Source of the DNA: Coriaria nepalensis
Taxonomy: Eukaryota; Streptophyta; Magnoliopsida; Cucurbitales; Coriariaceae
DNA: 64,000 nucleotides
Reading direction: 5' to 3'
Assembly (NCBI GenBank): GCA_027186245.1
Contig: CP114486.1
Coordinates: 9,500,501-9,564,500 of the forward strand
Part shown: positions 12,301 to 24,800 of the stretch, piece by piece
Numbering within the stretch: position 1 is the stretch's first letter
Layout: each line of letters begins with the position of its first letter
Notes under the pieces: model-generated
The model's input: the letters and a program-made list of their open reading frames with translations, nothing else
Told to the model about the DNA's origin: nothing
Database searches by the model: none
Program-made: the position numbers and the translations under genes

Positions 12301-13275
12301 ATTTTGTCACTAATTATATATCGGCTTTTTTCTTGGCTAAAGAACGGTCATCATTTAGGAAGTTTATAATTTTTGATATTTGTGATAGTTTGGTATTGGG
12401 GGTGGAAGATTACTTGGATAATAACCGATAGTTGTTCGGAGACTTCTAGATTACAGTTAAAAAAAAAAATCAGTAAATTAGATGTCTGTAAATTTTCACT
12501 CGGTTTATGTAATTCTCACAATAAGGGAATTAAGATATAATAAATCTGATGTATATAAGCCAAGCCAACACTTTAACAAGAGTGGCAAGTACCTCCTAAT
12601 ACCTTGATATCATTCTAACTTTCTTGTTTTTTTTTTTTTTTTAAACTGGGAACTCATCTACGTATTTTCAATAATGAGATACAAACTTTTAAAATGGCAA
12701 GAATCACTATGTCACTAGATAAGTATCATTGAAAATGCCGTTATCAAAATAGATACCAAATTTTAAGATCTTCAACAAAACTTTATGAGGTGAGAAGATG
12801 GTTGAGAGATAGGAGAGAAATGAGATTTTCACTTGTTAATACCAACGGGGGAGAAGATGGTCCTATATATAGATTAATGCAAACACATACAAGCGGATGT
12901 GTGGGAGAGGTTCAAACACAGTAATTAGTGTTCAAAATAATTTAATATGATTTTGAGTTCGGAAACTATTTTAACTTACTGCATTATGTAGTGTACAATG
13001 TTAAATAGGATAATAAGTTTAGAATAGAAACCACTGTAAAATGGTTTATAAGATAATAAGTTGGGAATATTAATAAATTGTTGGATAAATTCTTCTAGAA
13101 GCTAATTACAAAGTTTTTATTTTTTATTATTAATATGATATTACAGTGGAATTCCGTACATTACTTTATATTAAAAAACTTTCCACACTCCTCTATTTTC
13201 CTTTCTCTAAAGAAAGCTACATTCCATAATAATGGTGGATCATGTATAAACACCACAACTACTGAACTAACTAAC
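9400..13275. other. Long A+T-rich gene-free region
   Basis: No coding sequence can be supported. From 9430 to 10240 the DNA is very A+T-rich, with a stretch (about 9960-10130) whose antisense frame reads as repeated Arg-Asn-Arg-Thr/Pro-Val motifs typical of a common plant intergenic repeat, not a protein. Between 10260 and 11400 the complement looks LTR-like: it has short GT-rich phrases and AAGCGAAAACTCATG near 10690, but no boundaries or duplications could be fixed. At 11860-11980 there is a CAC/CCA-rich patch. Poly-T occurs at 12628-12643. Confidence 0.5.
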
Positions 13276-14192
13276 GAAAATTTTTGAATGGAATGGAAAA
13301 TTAAATTTTCAATTTTTTCAATAATTAATTTAGCAAGTTAATATATATTAATATCTATTAATATGTCCAATTAAATTCATAATTAATTTTATGAAACTGA
13401 TGGATTAATGTGTATTAATCTGTCCGATCAGTTTCCTCCGCATGAAACTTATAGATTGGCCTCCTCCCTTTTGGAAAACTTTATTCAGAAAATGATTTAC
13501 TCCTCAAACCCTCTCTAGAGGTTTAAATTTCAAAGTCATAGTGTTCAATAGCTTAAGAGTTCACCGGAAATATTTAGTATTCGAAAATATTTGCAAATCT
13601 ATATTTTTGTAATTTTATTCTGTTTTACAACATTCTCAATTTTATTTTTATTAAAAGTTATTGTATCCTATAAGATAATCTATATAGGAAATAGTAACTT
13701 TTAATAAAAATAAAAATGAGAATATTGTAAAATAGAATAAAATTATAAAAAATATAGATTCACAAACCAAATTGATGAAAGGAAAATTCTGAAGTATGTG
13801 AACTTCCACAGTGTCATTAAAACAGATTCGACATGTATGTCATCTGTCTCCCAAGATACAACGGAATAAAGAATACTCGGTTAGAACACCAAATATTTTC
13901 GGCGAACTCTTAAGCTATCGAGCACTGTCATTTTGAGGCTTAAAACTCTAAAGAGGGTTTGAGGAGGAAATCATTTTCTAAATAATTTTTCCAAAATAGA
14001 GGAAGTCAATTTATAGGTTTCATGTGGAGAAAACTGATCAGAGATATTAATGCACATTAATATGTCTATTTCATAATATTAATTATGAATTTAATTACCT
14101 ACATTAATACATATTAATATATATTAATTTGCTAAATTAATTCTTAAAGAAATCAAAAATTTAACTTTCCATTCAATTCAAATTTTCCAACA
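13276..14192. repeat. Long inverted repeat formed by two opposed LTRs
   Basis: The left arm (13276-13672) is the imperfect reverse complement of the right arm (13683-14192), with about ten bases of loop near 13673-13682. The inner 65 bases of each arm match with few differences (for example TTTTTATTAAAAGTTA against TAACTTTTAATAAAAA). The outer parts share CTTAAGAGTT, CCTCAAACCCTCT and the CATGAAAC.TATA block. The right arm starts, on the minus strand, at TGTTGGAAAA (14192), directly after a purine tract, so it is a 3' LTR. Its TATAAATTG fits an LTR promoter. The left arm lacks about 120 bp that the right arm holds around 13770-13890. An RNA crossing this region would fold into a hairpin of several hundred base pairs. 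Confidence 0.75.
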
Positions 14193-14719
14193 ATCCCCCA
14201 CATGAATGAAAATAGACGAATCATAAAACAGATAATTTTGAAATTGAAACGTTTCTTACCTGGTGATAGTGTTCAACCGATCAAAACCTGCATATAATAG
14301 GTAGGTATCATCCTTTGAACCTTCCCTTGTGAAAGTATATTGACTTTATTGGCTGATCAGTAGACGCAATATCCTTGAACTGTTTGTCGTTCATGTAAAC
14401 GATAACATACTTCATACATAAGTCTTTCTTGATATAATTGGGTTCTTATTATTTTGGCCTTGAATATCTGCAAGGTTCTACAAGAGTTGAAAAGAATTAA
14501 TCCCATGTTAATTTCCTTAGAAACGGCCTCACTTCTTTCTCACATAGGTGATTCTTAATTAAGAGTAACTCATTTTACTCTGCTCGGATTTCTCGACGCT
14601 TAAGAATCATTAAAAGCATAGCTTATCCTTTCTCTTACTAGATAGGAGGAGAACCTCCACAATGATCTAATTAAGTCTTTATATAACTAGGTTGTCTCTT
14701 TGAACCTAGATCTTGGGAT
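14193..14719 (-). mobile_element. Polypurine tract and 3' internal end of a minus-strand LTR element
   Basis: On the minus strand the LTR start at 14192 is preceded by CATGTGGGGGAT (14193-14204), a polypurine tract that primes plus-strand synthesis in LTR retroelements. The adjoining 500 bases (to about 14720) hold no coding motif and are taken as the internal, possibly non-coding, 3' end of that element. Beyond 14720 a Copia fragment runs in the opposite direction, so the element is cut off there. Confidence 0.5.
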
Positions 14720-15960
14720 CTCCAGTCAACTAGGTTGGATTTCCATTGTATTAACTTATTCTTCATGAGCTTTAGTTCTATTCCCCTAGATATTCCTCAT
14801 TGTGATATATGTTCCTTCTCTAAACAAACTAGAACTCTCTTTCTTATAAGTTCTTCTCATGCTTTTACTCCTTTTGAATTATTACATTTGGATACATGGG
14901 GACCTTATAAAATTCTTATGGTAGATATTTCCTAACTATAGTTGATTATTTCTCTAAAAGTACTTGGACCTTTCTCATAAATTTTAAGCATGAAGCATTG
15001 CAACGAATAAATTCCTTTCTAACCATGATTCAAACAATTTTCATTCACTGTTAAAAGAGTTTGATCCGAGAATGGCTTAAAGTTTGTCAATGCTAATTGT
15101 TTTACTCTGATCTGAGAATGGCTTAGAGTTTTTCAATGCTAATTGTTATACTCTCCTTATATCTATAGGAATCATTCATGAGATTTCTTGTCTATATACC
15201 CCTCAATGGAATGGTAGGGATAAAAGGAAGTATCGTCATCTTCTCACTATTGCAAAGTCTCTAAAATTTCGATCCCACCCACCTGACAATCATTGGAGGT
15301 ATTTCATCCTAACAACCACATATTTTCTTAATAGGACTCTAACTTATACACTAAACAACAAGACTCCTTATGAAATTTTATATAACAAAGCGTGCGCCCA
15401 ATATTTCTCACTTCAAAACTTTTTGATGCCTATGTTATGTAACTTCATCAAGTACTCTTGATAAATTTTCTTCTAGATCTATTCCTTGTGTTTTTTGGGA
15501 TATGTTCAAACAAAAAAAAGGTTATAGGTTGCTCAATTTCAAAATTAATGAGTTTCTAGTAAGTCGAGATGTCCATTTTGTAGAAAATATTTTTCCTTTT
15601 CATTCTTCTTTGTTGTAATCATCTCACTCACCTACTTATTCTAACATCACTTTCCATATTTGATGATCATATACCCTAGTGTTTTAAGTTTTGCGGCCAT
15701 GCATGGTTGGTCTTTATACCAAATGAATGTTTATAATGCATTCTTATAAGGTGATTTATTTGAAGAGGTGTACATGAAAATTCTTCATAGTGTTTTTGGT
15801 TTGGGAAAAAACATGGTCTGCAAATTTAGCGAGTCTCGTTATAGCTTAAAACAAGTCTCTCATAAATGAAATGCTAAATTCACCATTGAAGTTTTGGAAG
15901 CTGATTTTGTTCAATCTAAGCGGTATAATAACTTATTAACTAAGTATGCTAAACACAAGA
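14720..15960 (+). pseudogene. Decayed Copia pol fragment
   Basis: The fragment starts in the GAG-pre-integrase region (CDICSFSKQTRT at about 14799) and continues into integrase (FELLHLDTWGPYK, VDYFSKSTWTF). A duplicated SENGLE-like segment at about 15060-15150 covers the second catalytic region. Then come TPQWNG-like, FRSHPPDNHW- and NKTPYEIL-like blocks, and finally SRDVHFVENIFPF at about 15570. Reverse transcriptase is reduced to a scrap near 15840-15920 (YSLKQ then AKFTIEVL). There are many stops and frameshifts. LTRs belonging to it were not recognised; the opposed LTR pair to the left may come from a relative. Confidence 0.75.
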
Positions 15961-17720
15961 TCTGTAATTGCAATTGATATGCCAATGAATGTCAACGATG
16001 TGGCTATCTATTTGGCCATAGTTCTAGCAGGTTATGTAGTTGTGTCCATCGCTAAAGTTTTTCTTCTACTAAAATATTAACAAGGCTTAAGATATCAAAA
16101 GCAAAAGCCATATGTACTCAAGTTCTCACTTTTCTCTCTTGGATTTTAATGCTTCATTCATGTATTCTATCTCATTACCTCCAATACCGTTTGCTTACTT
16201 TCATCCATTGAAGAATTTGAATCGTAATTCTTCTAAGAAATTTCAGGAACTTATTATACTTCGAAGAATTTAGAATCTATAAATACTCATATATTTTATA
16301 CTTTCTTAATTATTTTTTTTTTAATACATTCTCCTATTTTCTCCTCAAAGTTTTCTTCTAGATCTTCTATTCTTCCTTATATGCCCATTGATTTGAATTA
16401 TGGTATGACCAGTGCATTGCATTAGAGGAATGGATCAACGTGATTATGCTTTTGATTAATCTCCTTTCTTCTTTTCTTCCTCTATGTGCTTAGGAACAAG
16501 AGCTTTTGGAAGTTGTTGTAGATCCTGAGGTGCTTATAGGTTGCTTCTTTTGTGCTTCCATGACCATATTCGAGATCTGAGATTTCATGACGTGTGGCAC
16601 TTCCGACATCGAAGAAAGTATGTTCCTGAGATTGATCTTTCTTATCATATCATTCCATAAATACTATCTACCCATGATTGGATTGTTGTTGATCAAGTTG
16701 GTTATTGTTGTCTATTTTGTTGTAGTCTAGGGTGTACCTTCATAACCTTGAGCGGCTTCCTATGCCAATTATCCAAGTGCTTATGCATTCAAAAAGCTGC
16801 ATCAAATTGGTACTCTTCCTCTCAGCCTCTCTATCTATACATATGTGTTATATATCTCAATCTTATAGAACATGATTTAGTGAAAGTTATTGATTCTTAT
16901 TATAAAGAATTGGTTTAGTGATTTGTCATTCTGGGTATGGTCAAAAGATTAGATAACCACATGTTTTCAAGATTACGTATTTAGATTTCAATAAGTGACT
17001 AGATCTTACTAATTACTTACTAAGCTTTTGCTTAAATATATATATATATATATTTAATATTAAATCTAAACACCTCTGTATATATTTTTTTTCCCCAATT
17101 ATTATGGATAACTACTTATATTAGTTTTCCTATATATATTAATTGTAGTTACTCTCAATAATATCATAGAATATAATTCAAATTATTAATCTTAATTTTT
17201 TTTGGTCAATTTTTTTTTTTTTGGGAATCGAAAATAATTTTATATATTTTTCTAATTATTCATTTTTTTAAAAATATTTTATTTTATATTTTTACATAAA
17301 TAGGTGGTAGTATAACTTCTGACTCGGCTCGAGAATACTTTTCATTTGATAAAAAGATAATAGAACCATTTTAAAGTACATTGATAACTAAAAAATATAA
17401 CCATATAAGGAAATTAGAACTTCTATTTTAAATAATTTAAGTGGTGTTATAAGAATTTTAGGTAATGTAATTATTTTATAATTGGGTACGAATTGATTAG
17501 GAAGTTGTATAATGGAAAGTATAATATTTATTTGAATTTCATATTTATCATATTATAAATTTTCTGCCTTATTATAGAAAATTATATTTTTCAATCTTTA
17601 TAAATACTAATTTATTTATATATTTTATTTTAAGATATATATACTTCATTTGATTTAGAATTCTTTCATATATATATATTAACCAAAATTTTGATGAATT
17701 CAAAACCTAATAAAATAACT

Positions 17721-17737
17721 CTCGTGCATCGCACGGG
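17721..17737. repeat. Short GC-rich hairpin resembling a Helitron 3' end
   Basis: CTCGTGCATCGCACGGG can pair over seven bases around ATC, inside otherwise A+T-rich DNA. Helitrons end with such a hairpin followed by CTRR. Here no CTAG/CTAA/CTGG was seen within about 15 bases on either side, so the element identity is open. Confidence 0.35.
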
Positions 17738-18237
17738 TTTAAAAATAAATGAAGGGTTGAAATGAATGATTGATACTGTTTTTATATATCAAAATTTTCA
17801 TATTTTAAAAAATAAAAATTAATAAACTTGTTTGTTATTATTAGTTGGTGTCTGAATTTTAAAAAATTAGAATTTAAAAAATGATTAAAAAAAAAAAAGA
17901 AAAAAAAAAGAAAAAAAAAAGAAGCTTTTTTTTATAGATATATGAAAATATTTTTTTTCAAAAACGAAAAAGAAAACTGCATTATCAAATATAAGAATTT
18001 AAAATCCTTCACTAAAAAAAACAAGAATACCCCAAAAAAAAAAAAAACAGAAAAAGAAAACAACTTGCAATCCAATTGATAGAAGTATCCATTTTGGAAA
18101 CACAGTGACATGATTTTACTAATTAAATACAACAAAAAGAGTCTGTATCTGTTCTTTGAAGGCACGGATCATTTTTTTTCCTTTTTTAAGGGTCCGAAGC
18201 CCATCTGGACGGACCTGGAAGGCAGTGTTCATATACA

Positions 18238-18330
18238 GATAAATAATTAATTAAATAAATAATTAATTAATTAAATAATTAATAATTAATTAAATAATTA
18301 ATTAAATAATTAATTAAATAATTAATAATT
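18238..18330. repeat. AATT/AAAT-rich tandem repeat
   Basis: About 90 bp of AATTAATTAAAT-type units with irregular joins, about 480 bp before the start codon of the coiled-coil protein gene. It is a simple-sequence tract and close to self-complementary throughout. Confidence 0.85.
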
Positions 18331-18435
18331 GAAAAGAGAGAATCTCATAATAATGCCGACCAAAAAGCGCAAATGATATTCATGCTTAAAAAATCCAAAG
18401 AAGGCGAGAAGAGGACATATAGCAGAGAATAGAAA

Positions 18436-18478
18436 ATACAGAGAGAGAGGGGGAGAGAGGGGGAGAGAGGGGAAAGAA
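18436..18478. repeat. Purine (GAGAG/GGGGGAGA) tract before the coiled-coil gene
   Basis: GAGAGAGGGGG units repeat three times. The tract lies in the probable promoter or 5' leader of the downstream gene. TTAGGGTTTC (18568) and GAACCCTAGG (18651), telo-box-like motifs common near plant transcription starts, follow it. This suggests the transcript begins between about 18480 and 18650. Confidence 0.5.
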
Positions 18479-18803
18479 AATAAAAAGAGAAAGGCCGCCA
18501 TCACTGGATCCTCCTCCATGATCGTCTTCATTCGATTGGCGCTTCTTTTATTACTCTCCATACCTTTCTTAGGGTTTCTATAACACTCTTGCTCTACCTG
18601 TGATTTTTGTTTTCATTCCTTTTCTTCTTCTTCTTCCTCCTCCATCTATGTCGAACCCTAGGATTTAGAGTAGGACGGCATAAGCCTGAAGGGGTGCTGC
18701 TTCGAGTATTATTACTAGTATTGGTGATAGTTCTGCTGCAGTTGTTGTGTATGTGATTGTCGATTGTAAAGGTTGATTGGATCAGTTATAGGTGAAGCGG
18801 AAG

Positions 18804-21800
18804 ATGGAGAATGGTTTTGATGGGAAATCATTGGCGGATAAATTCTCAGGACTTGACCTCACCACTGTTGGGACAGAGCGATCGTTAAACAATCACATCC
18901 GTAACGATAGTGATACCAATTTGTTTCAGGTCATGAAAGCCGTTGAAGCAGCTGAAGCTACTATCAAGCAGCAGGTACCTCCGCTCACTTCTCTATGATC
19001 AATTTTTTTAAACCATGTGACTTATATGGGGTCTCAGCTGCTTCTTTCAGACTATTATAATGTGACCTTTCGTATATGTTTGTTTTGTCACCTTTGTCAA
19101 AATGGACTCTTGCTATATCATAGCCAGAATTGAGATTACGATAAAATTCACGGCTGACAAACCAGGTTTCGTTCTTTATATTCAGACTGTAAGTCGTGTT
19201 AATTTCTCTTCATGAATCATGAGGTTTCAATGAATCTTGGAAGGATAGCAAGGAATTTAAGGCTTATAGCTCAATGATTAGGTGCCATACTTAGTTTGTC
19301 CGTTACTAGTGGCGTAGGTCCTTTGACATTGCTTTTGATCCTATCTTGTTCCTGTAATTTGGGGATGAATTTGCTTTATATAGTTGTTTGTCATATATTT
19401 GATTTTCTAGCATTTGTTTTTCATGAAAGTGTGTAATTGAATGTATATGTTTATGTTTATGGCTGGTATATTGTTACAAAGCAGAGTCTAGTAAAACTGA
19501 GGTAACACAGAAATTCTTTTGGTACATCCTTTTGGATGTATTAGGCTTTCAAAGGCCCAAACAGAAGTTTGGGTTTCTAATGGAATTTTTTAACTTAATT
19601 CCAACCAGATAATTGGTCATGTATCTATACTGATGCATTTTGCAATGATTAAATCCATTTTTTGATCCTGTTAATCACATGTGTATGGTGGTCCATTCAC
19701 TGAAAAAGGCTTTTAAGATTCAATACTGATGTGCTCCCATCTAACTCTTCTCAGGTAGAAGAAAACACTAGATTGAGGATCGAACTTCAGGAAAAGATGC
19801 AGGAACTGGAAAGATATGTAAGTTTCATTGATTTCAATTGCTGAAAGGATTTTCTGCCTCTTGTTTTTCTCCTTAAAACCCGAACCTATTAGTTCACAGT
19901 CTATCTCAGACCTACCTTTTCATTGTGATGATTGTGTCCAATGATTTGCCTTCTGGTTGTTTTGAATTAATATTGTACATATTATCTGAATTTTAATTTC
20001 ATTGGCGAATCCCTTTTTGATGTAAGATTGTGGTCTATGACAGAATCCTAGGCTTTTATGTGGGGCCAATTTCTTTCATGTCTATTTAGTATGTTCTTTA
20101 CATATAAATTCTTATGGTCTTAAAATCTGGTCAACTTGCACTTCTTGGCAGAAACTTGATGGATCAATAGTGCAAAAACCTAATTTGGTCGATCAATGGA
20201 CTGATAATGATCAACATGGATCTTATGGAGCTTCTAGACCAGTTCGCTTGGTGGGTAGTAAGACCGATGGATTGTCCAAAGCTCAAAATGACAATGGTCT
20301 AGGAAGTAGCAAGACCAATGGATTGTTAAATGTAGTTCCTGGAAGTCAACCTGCAGAAAATGCTGGTTTCTCTCCGTTCTTCTCGCCTATGCCATCACTC
20401 CCAAGCAGGTATACACACACCAAGTTTGATTCTCAGCATATTGTGATTATAATGCCGTTTCTCAAGGTCATATAATAAGAATTTGAGATATATTAGAACC
20501 CAGACGGAAGGAGAATATGATCAACAAACTAATTTTCTTGGACATGGAATGATGCCTGTGGCTGAAGTAAATAATCCAAACAGCCTTTGGAAGCAGGTAA
20601 GACCAGATTATAGCTATCTTAAATTTATTATTATTATTTTGTGTGCAAGTATGTGTATAATAGCCTTTATGGACTGGAGTTCATGTTCTCTAGGATCTTA
20701 CGGTTAAGGTTCAGGAACACGAAGAAGAAATTATGCAATTAAGGAAATATCTGGCTGATTATTCTGTCAAGGTAAATGACTAATCTGTTGTCTTAATACA
20801 TGGTCTAGAAACCCTTTTATATACAATTATTCTAATGAAATCATTAATCATATAATAGGAGGCACAAATTCGTAATGAAAAGTATGTCTTGGAAAAGCGG
20901 ATTGCCTACATGCGTTTGGTAAGAAGAATTTTGTTCCTCGCCAAATTCGTTCTCTTTTCTTTCTCATTTGAAAAATTCTTTCTTGGGGGTGGGTGGTTGT
21001 CTTGTTGCATCTAGGCCTTCGATCAGCAGCAACAGGACCTTGTTGATGCTGCTTCAAAAGCCCTCTCATACAGACAAGACATAATTGAGGAAAACATACG
21101 TCTGACGTATGCATTGCAGGTTCGTTTCTTCAGCCATAGAATTTTGTATCTGTCAATGTTCTTGTATTATGCATGGTTTTTGCGCCTCGAATAAAATATT
21201 AGCCAATTTAAGTTGGCAGTTCTATTCCCTTGAAAAGAGAGTTTCCGAATTATGGTAACTTTAAGGTTCTCCTCTGGTTCTGTCAGGATGCACAACAAGA
21301 GAGATCGACATATGTTTCATCTTTGCTGCCTCTTCTTCAAGAATATTCCCTGCAGCCTCCAGTTCCTGATGCTCAGTCCATTGTTAGCAATGTTAAGGTT
21401 AGCCTTGAATGTTTTTAATCATGTAATATTTGCAATTGATACTGCTGCTATTCTCTGAGAAATCTTGTAAGTAGACAAAAATCTTGGCATATCTTCATTG
21501 TAGACTGTCTAAGTTGTGATCTAGTATCAACAAATCTGGTGTTAAAATAGTTGCATATCTTCATACTCCCTCTTGGGGTAATATGATGCCTTGTCCTATA
21601 ATAGATGATGAAGAGTTTTGTGAATGTGATAAGAGGGGTTCTACTTAATCTTGGCATTTAACTTTGCTTATGATACAGACTCTCTTTAACTTAACTTGTG
21701 TGTCTCTCTTTAACTTAACTTGTGTCTATCTTACATCCACACACTGAGCTCTTTGAACAAATGTTGTCCATCTCAGTCCGTTCATTGGGAGAATGTGACT

Positions 21801-24800
21801 ATGGATTTTGACAATGCCTTCAGGTAGCACGACCTTAGAATGTGCATTGGCCAGTGGAATTAGTCACTTGTCAGACTAAATTTTCCCTAGAGTTCTCTAC
21901 AACTTCTCAAAGGAATCTCACATAACACTTTTGAGGGGAGATGATTATCAAGGGTGTCCAAGGGGAGGTTGAACATTATTTGGATTCTGGAGTTTTGGGG
22001 GCACTTGGGAGTTGGCGGAGAAATGGTCCCTGGCCCTTTGGAATAGATATCAATCTAATGGCTCACCTTAAATGCACTGCCATCCCCTTGATATATAGTC
22101 ATATTGAACTCCCCACCTATTGTGGCAGTTTGTTAGACAGTCATAATCACATATAATGTGGTCTTTTTTGTGACAGACTACATTGCTACATATTTCCAAT
22201 TGTCTTTCGCAGGCTAGCTTGTCCTTTACTTCCACTTCACCCCTTAATTCCTCATGCTATATGCTTGTGCTTTCAAATAGAAGTTTAACGAGCCCTACCA
22301 TCATTAAACAGTGACTATGACAACAAATGTGATAGGATCTTAGAACCTTATGCTAATAAGTTAAGATGAGAGCACATGAAAATGAGTTTTTTCTTTTTCT
22401 TTTTACCTTCATTTTCCTCCTTGTTAAGTTATTATCGTAGTCCCTTTCTCTACTGAATCTCTCAATACTCTTTCGAATATATGTTTTGTCTCAGTTTTGC
22501 CCCTCATCTATTTTAAACATTTTTTTTGTCCTTAAAGGAACCATTTTAAACCTTATGGTGACTAAATTGACACAAAAAAGGTACGCTGGTCAAATGGAAA
22601 ATAAGTAAAATATGGAAACTAAAGTAGCATTTCTCGCCTTATTATCTTTATCTAGTTTCTTTGTTGCAGTCAATCTTTACTCACTTCCTCATTGACTGTT
22701 GTCATGAAATTTGAAATTTCTGTTTAAATGACATTTTTGGACTAACAGCTGCAATTGATTTTACATTCTTAAGTAAAAAAAAAAAAGAGTGGTGAGAAAT
22801 GACAAGAAGAGATTGGAACATCAATTTGTGTGCTACATTGACATATGTTACTAATTGTTATACTTTATACCTAATCTTAAGAGCGATAGACTGAGGCTTT
22901 ATATTGAGAGGCCTTTGCCTGAGGAAGTAGGGGCCGCTTTAGCTATTGAATTTTCTTCTTCAAAGCCTTTTAATTGTAAAAGATCATATTCAAGAAATAC
23001 TTTCTGATGAACTTGTACTTTTACCAGGTTTTGTTTAAACATTTGCAGGAGAAGCTCCTGCTCACAGAGGTACTTTGCACTGTTATAACTTAATTATTAT
23101 CATTATTATTAGCTGTACATGTCTATAATGTTATTATTTTTTTCTTGCTGATTATTGTGTTCCCACCTTGGGCATAGTCGAAGTTGAAGGAGTCACAATA
23201 CCAACTGGGACCTTGGCGCTCAGACATGAACCACTCAAATTATGCACCTCAATCACCATCTCACCCCGTTGGTGCAAATTCAGTATGTCATTGTTCTCTT
23301 CCCCTCTCTCTCTTTTTTTCTTTTCCCCTAACTCGTAAATTTTTTTCAGAACAAACATGGGCTTGAACTAGTTTCTCAACCATCATATTCCAATGGAAAG
23401 ATACCAGTTTCTTCTTCTGATGCTCAGACAACCGCAGAGTGGGATATATTGGGTCGCCATCCGAGTGGTTTGGCCAGTGTTGCTCTACGGAATCCGGAAT
23501 CAGATGACTTGGGGAGATATTCACCTATGGCAAGCAGGTGAGCCTGGTCAAATGGAGACTGCTACTATGCATGAATACAATTACAGTCATCTCCATTTGT
23601 TGGTGGGTTCTGTATTCATTGTATTTTATGCTAAATGACCGTGCATGCATGCAGTATCTCAAAATTAATGTTTTAGGTTATCATTTATATAATGTTTGCA
23701 AATAATCAACGTTTGCATTTCAAATCAGAATTAAGTCACCACATTTTATCTTTTAGTCTATCATTTATATAGTGTGAACTTCTCTACTTTTCTTTTGCAT
23801 TTTCCCCCGTATTTTCTCAGTTTGGGACAAGTTTTTACTAGTCAGTCGGAAAGTTGCATGATTATGGTTTCCAAGAAATAAGCAGTTTTCGAACTTTTAA
23901 ACTAACTATGAAGACACGGATTTCAGTGTGGAGTAACATCCTTGATGGGAATTTGCCTTCTGAGAAACTGTTTTTATTTTACTTGTTGGACTATTCAATA
24001 CTGATAACACTCTCAGATGCTATCTCTACAGAATTTTCCTAAGATAGTTAGGCATGGAGCTGGCAAAAGACATTGCTAGATACAAAATTTTCTTTTGTAA
24101 ATTGAATAAGATTCCTTAAAGACTGAGAAATATATAATTAAAGGAATCCTAAACCACTTGGAAGGCAGGAAATACTAAAGTAAAATGGAGAAACACTTGA
24201 ATGCATGGCTTTGATTTATTAGAAACCAAACATTTGAAATGGAAAATTAGTAGATCACCGTTATATACTATGACTAAAATAAGCCTCTTTTGATACCAAT
24301 GATTATCATAATCAAACTCTTTTTCTGTATCACTCCCGCACATAATATCTCCTTTTCAATTTTCTTTTTTGTGGCAGAGAAATGGCGAATTTGATGGTAG
24401 GTGGAGGAGTGTCTGATCTCAGACATGTATCGAAAAATCCAGTTTAACCGAAATTAATCAGATCATGCATTAGAAAGTTTTGAATTTTAGCTTGTTTCTT
24501 GCTTTCTGTCAATTTGGTTTGTTCTTTCTCCGGGGATCCAACACCCTCTCTTGGCTGCTAATTGTAACTTGATCCTATTTATCAATTGCTTACCAGGAGT
24601 CCTGCTCCCCATGACGTGCTGGGTAATGCACATTCCACGCAATATGGTGAAGAACCGAGTAAGCAGGTGACGTTTCGTGAACCAGTTAGCAACAGCGATA
24701 TGGATGATCATGAAACAGATGGCAACCAAAATGAGAGAGAACCCCCATCAAATTGGAATGCAGGATACACAGCCACACACGACGATCCTAGCTCTTCCTA

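Larger units (their letters stand above)
15961..18600. other. A+T-rich spacer with decayed repeats
   Basis: No gene is supported. Poly-T/poly-A runs and TA runs lie at 17037-17053, 17210-17222, 17669-17680 and 17888-17924. The segment 16000-16800 contains ordinary base composition but no family-like frame. Short open frames on the minus strand at 17932-18165 and 18322-18561 are low-complexity and lie in A-rich or GA-rich DNA. Confidence 0.5.

Noticed and set aside
13768..13890. Separate insertion in the right arm of the inverted repeat
   Set aside because: The extra 120 bp has no ends or duplications of its own. Deletion from the left-arm LTR is the simpler reading.
24375..24450. Possible extra exon between exons 11 and 12 of the coiled-coil gene (GGCAG acceptor at 24379)
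   Set aside because: Exons 11 and 12 join in phase without it, and the segment has stops soon after the acceptor in the required frame.
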